A stretch of 64,000 bases of DNA, from positions 1 through 64,000 of the forward strand of contig NZ_VTQV01000003.1 of NCBI RefSeq assembly GCF_008764245.1. Direction: 5' to 3'. The notes beneath the pieces are model-generated. The model was not told where the DNA came from, did not search any database, and saw only the letters and a program-made list of their open reading frames with translations. A program made the translations under genes and the position numbers. Below, one piece after another: positions 63,207 through 64,000 of the stretch (position 1 is its first letter; each line of letters starts with the position of its first letter). The stretch comes from Bacillus subtilis. Its GTDB lineage: Bacteria > Bacillota > Bacilli > Bacillales > Bacillaceae_C.

Positions 63207-64000
63207 ATGAGAATTAATCATAATATCCAAGCCTTGAACGCTTATCGAAACCTATCACAAACCATGGCCAGCACATCCAAAAGCTTAGAAAAACTATCAT
63301 CCGGACTCCGCATCAACCGTGCAGCCGACGACGCCGCTGGACTGGCTATCTCGGAAAAAATGCGCTCGCAAATCCGCGGCCTTGGTATGGCAGAACGGAA
63401 TGCGTTGGACGCTGTTTCGTTGATTCAAACAGCAGAAGGCGCTTTGAATGAAACACACTCGATTTTGCAGAGAATGAGAGAGTTGAGTGTGCAGGCGGCG
63501 AATGGGACGTTGGATGATAGTGATAGGGAAGCTGTTCAATTAGAAATCGATCAATTAATTAATGAAGTGGATCGAATTGCTGAGAAAACTGAATTTAATG
63601 GAATGAAATTACTGGATGGAAATAATGCAAATGGGTTTGACTTCCAAATTGGACCCAATGATGGTGATGAACTTACCGTAAAAATAGGCGCAATGGATAC
63701 ATTCAAGTTAGGGATTAGCACTGTGAAAGTCTCAACAAGTGCTGATGCCCAAAATGCCATTAAAGCGTTGGATACTGCAATTGGGACGGTCTCGACCCAG
63801 CGTGCAGAACTCGGTGCTTACCAAAACCGCCTTGAGCACACTGTCACCAACCTACAAACAGCCAATGAAAACTTAACCGCTGCGGAATCACGGATTCGTG
63901 ACCTTGACATGGCGCTGGAAATGACCAACTTTACACGGAATAATATTTTAAACCAAGCTGGACAAGCGATGTTGGCGCAGGCCAATCAATTGCCACAAGG
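63207..64000 (+). CDS. hag: Flagellin, 3' end cut by the window
   Basis: 264 codons seen, with no stop before the window end. MRINHNIQALNAYRNLSQTMASTSKSLEKLSSGLRINRAADDAAGLAISEKMRSQIRGL is the conserved D0/D1 N-terminus; the C-terminal D1/D0 (AIGTVSTQRAELGAYQNRLEHTVTNLQTANENLTAAESRIRDLDMA...) runs to AQANQLPQG. Only about six residues (typically VLQLLR) should be missing. The central variable part is very short, so this is a compact flagellin of about 270 residues, without surface domains D2/D3. GGAAGGGG precedes the ATG. Confidence 0.96.
   Translation, partial: MRINHNIQALNAYRNLSQTMASTSKSLEKLSSGLRINRAADDAAGLAISEKMRSQIRGLGMAERNALDAVSLIQTAEGALNETHSILQRMRELSVQAANGTLDDSDREAVQLEIDQLINEVDRIAEKTEFNGMKLLDGNNANGFDFQIGPNDGDELTVKIGAMDTFKLGISTVKVSTSADAQNAIKALDTAIGTVSTQRAELGAYQNRLEHTVTNLQTANENLTAAESRIRDLDMALEMTNFTRNNILNQAGQAMLAQANQLPQ

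Overview
The window looks like chromosome from a low-GC, motile, competence-gene-bearing member of the Bacillaceae. The evidence is AT-rich coding sequence with strong AGGAGG-type ribosome sites, many GTG/TTG starts, and a backbone resembling the Bacillus subtilis yvyE-degS-degU-degV-comFA-comFC-yvyF-flgM-hag neighbourhood. The genus cannot be fixed from the sequence alone.

Layout: 1-8.2 kb holds a VanZ-like membrane protein, manA, a LysM/M14 peptidase, and a ROK repressor divergent from the Leloir genes galK-galE-galT. 9.0-17.1 kb is an alpha-mannoside block: GH38, GH125, a YesL-like protein and a second GH38. 17.3-24.7 kb is an LplABC-type sugar importer followed by a YesM/YesN-type two-component system. 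25.3-34.9 kb holds GH3 and a third GH38 on the minus strand, then GH1, a BglK-like ROK kinase and a GmuE-like fructokinase. 35.3-42.8 kb holds yvyE, an AraC regulator, a GH4 alpha-galactosidase and a second sugar importer. 42.9-44.2 kb is an IS200/IS605-family element with an intact tnpB and no tnpA. 44.6-48.2 kb is degS-degU, a 725-bp tandem repeat array, and degV. 48.3-56.4 kb is a second YesMN system, a RelE-type toxin-antitoxin pair, a third importer and a second YesL. 56.5-64.0 kb is comFA-comFC-yvyF-flgM, a FliK-like/mini-FlhB pair, fliS and a flagellin gene cut by the window end.

How the genes fit together: alpha- and beta-linked oligosaccharides would enter through three binding-protein importers that all lack a local ATPase. 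Cytoplasmic glycosidases (three GH38, GH125, GH3, GH1, GH4) would release mannose, glucose and galactose. The GalKTE, ROK kinase and ManA steps would feed these into glycolysis. Two YesMN systems, an AraC protein, a ROK repressor and a cre-like site suggest induction plus carbon-catabolite control. In effect, sugar cassettes are inserted into a conserved degSU/comF/flagellar backbone.

The most unusual non-genic content is: (i) a 20-bp/40-bp repeat family at two places flanking the degSU block; (ii) a 388-bp internally deleted derivative of the tnpB element that keeps both ends and the presumed omega-RNA region; (iii) a 262-bp inverted-repeat-bounded element with four mini-hairpins carrying TCC or GGA loops; (iv) three similarly spaced sigma-D-like promoters; and (v) several copies of a GC-rich intergenic repeat. 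All functional statements rest on reading the sequence and remembered family features. No search or alignment was run.
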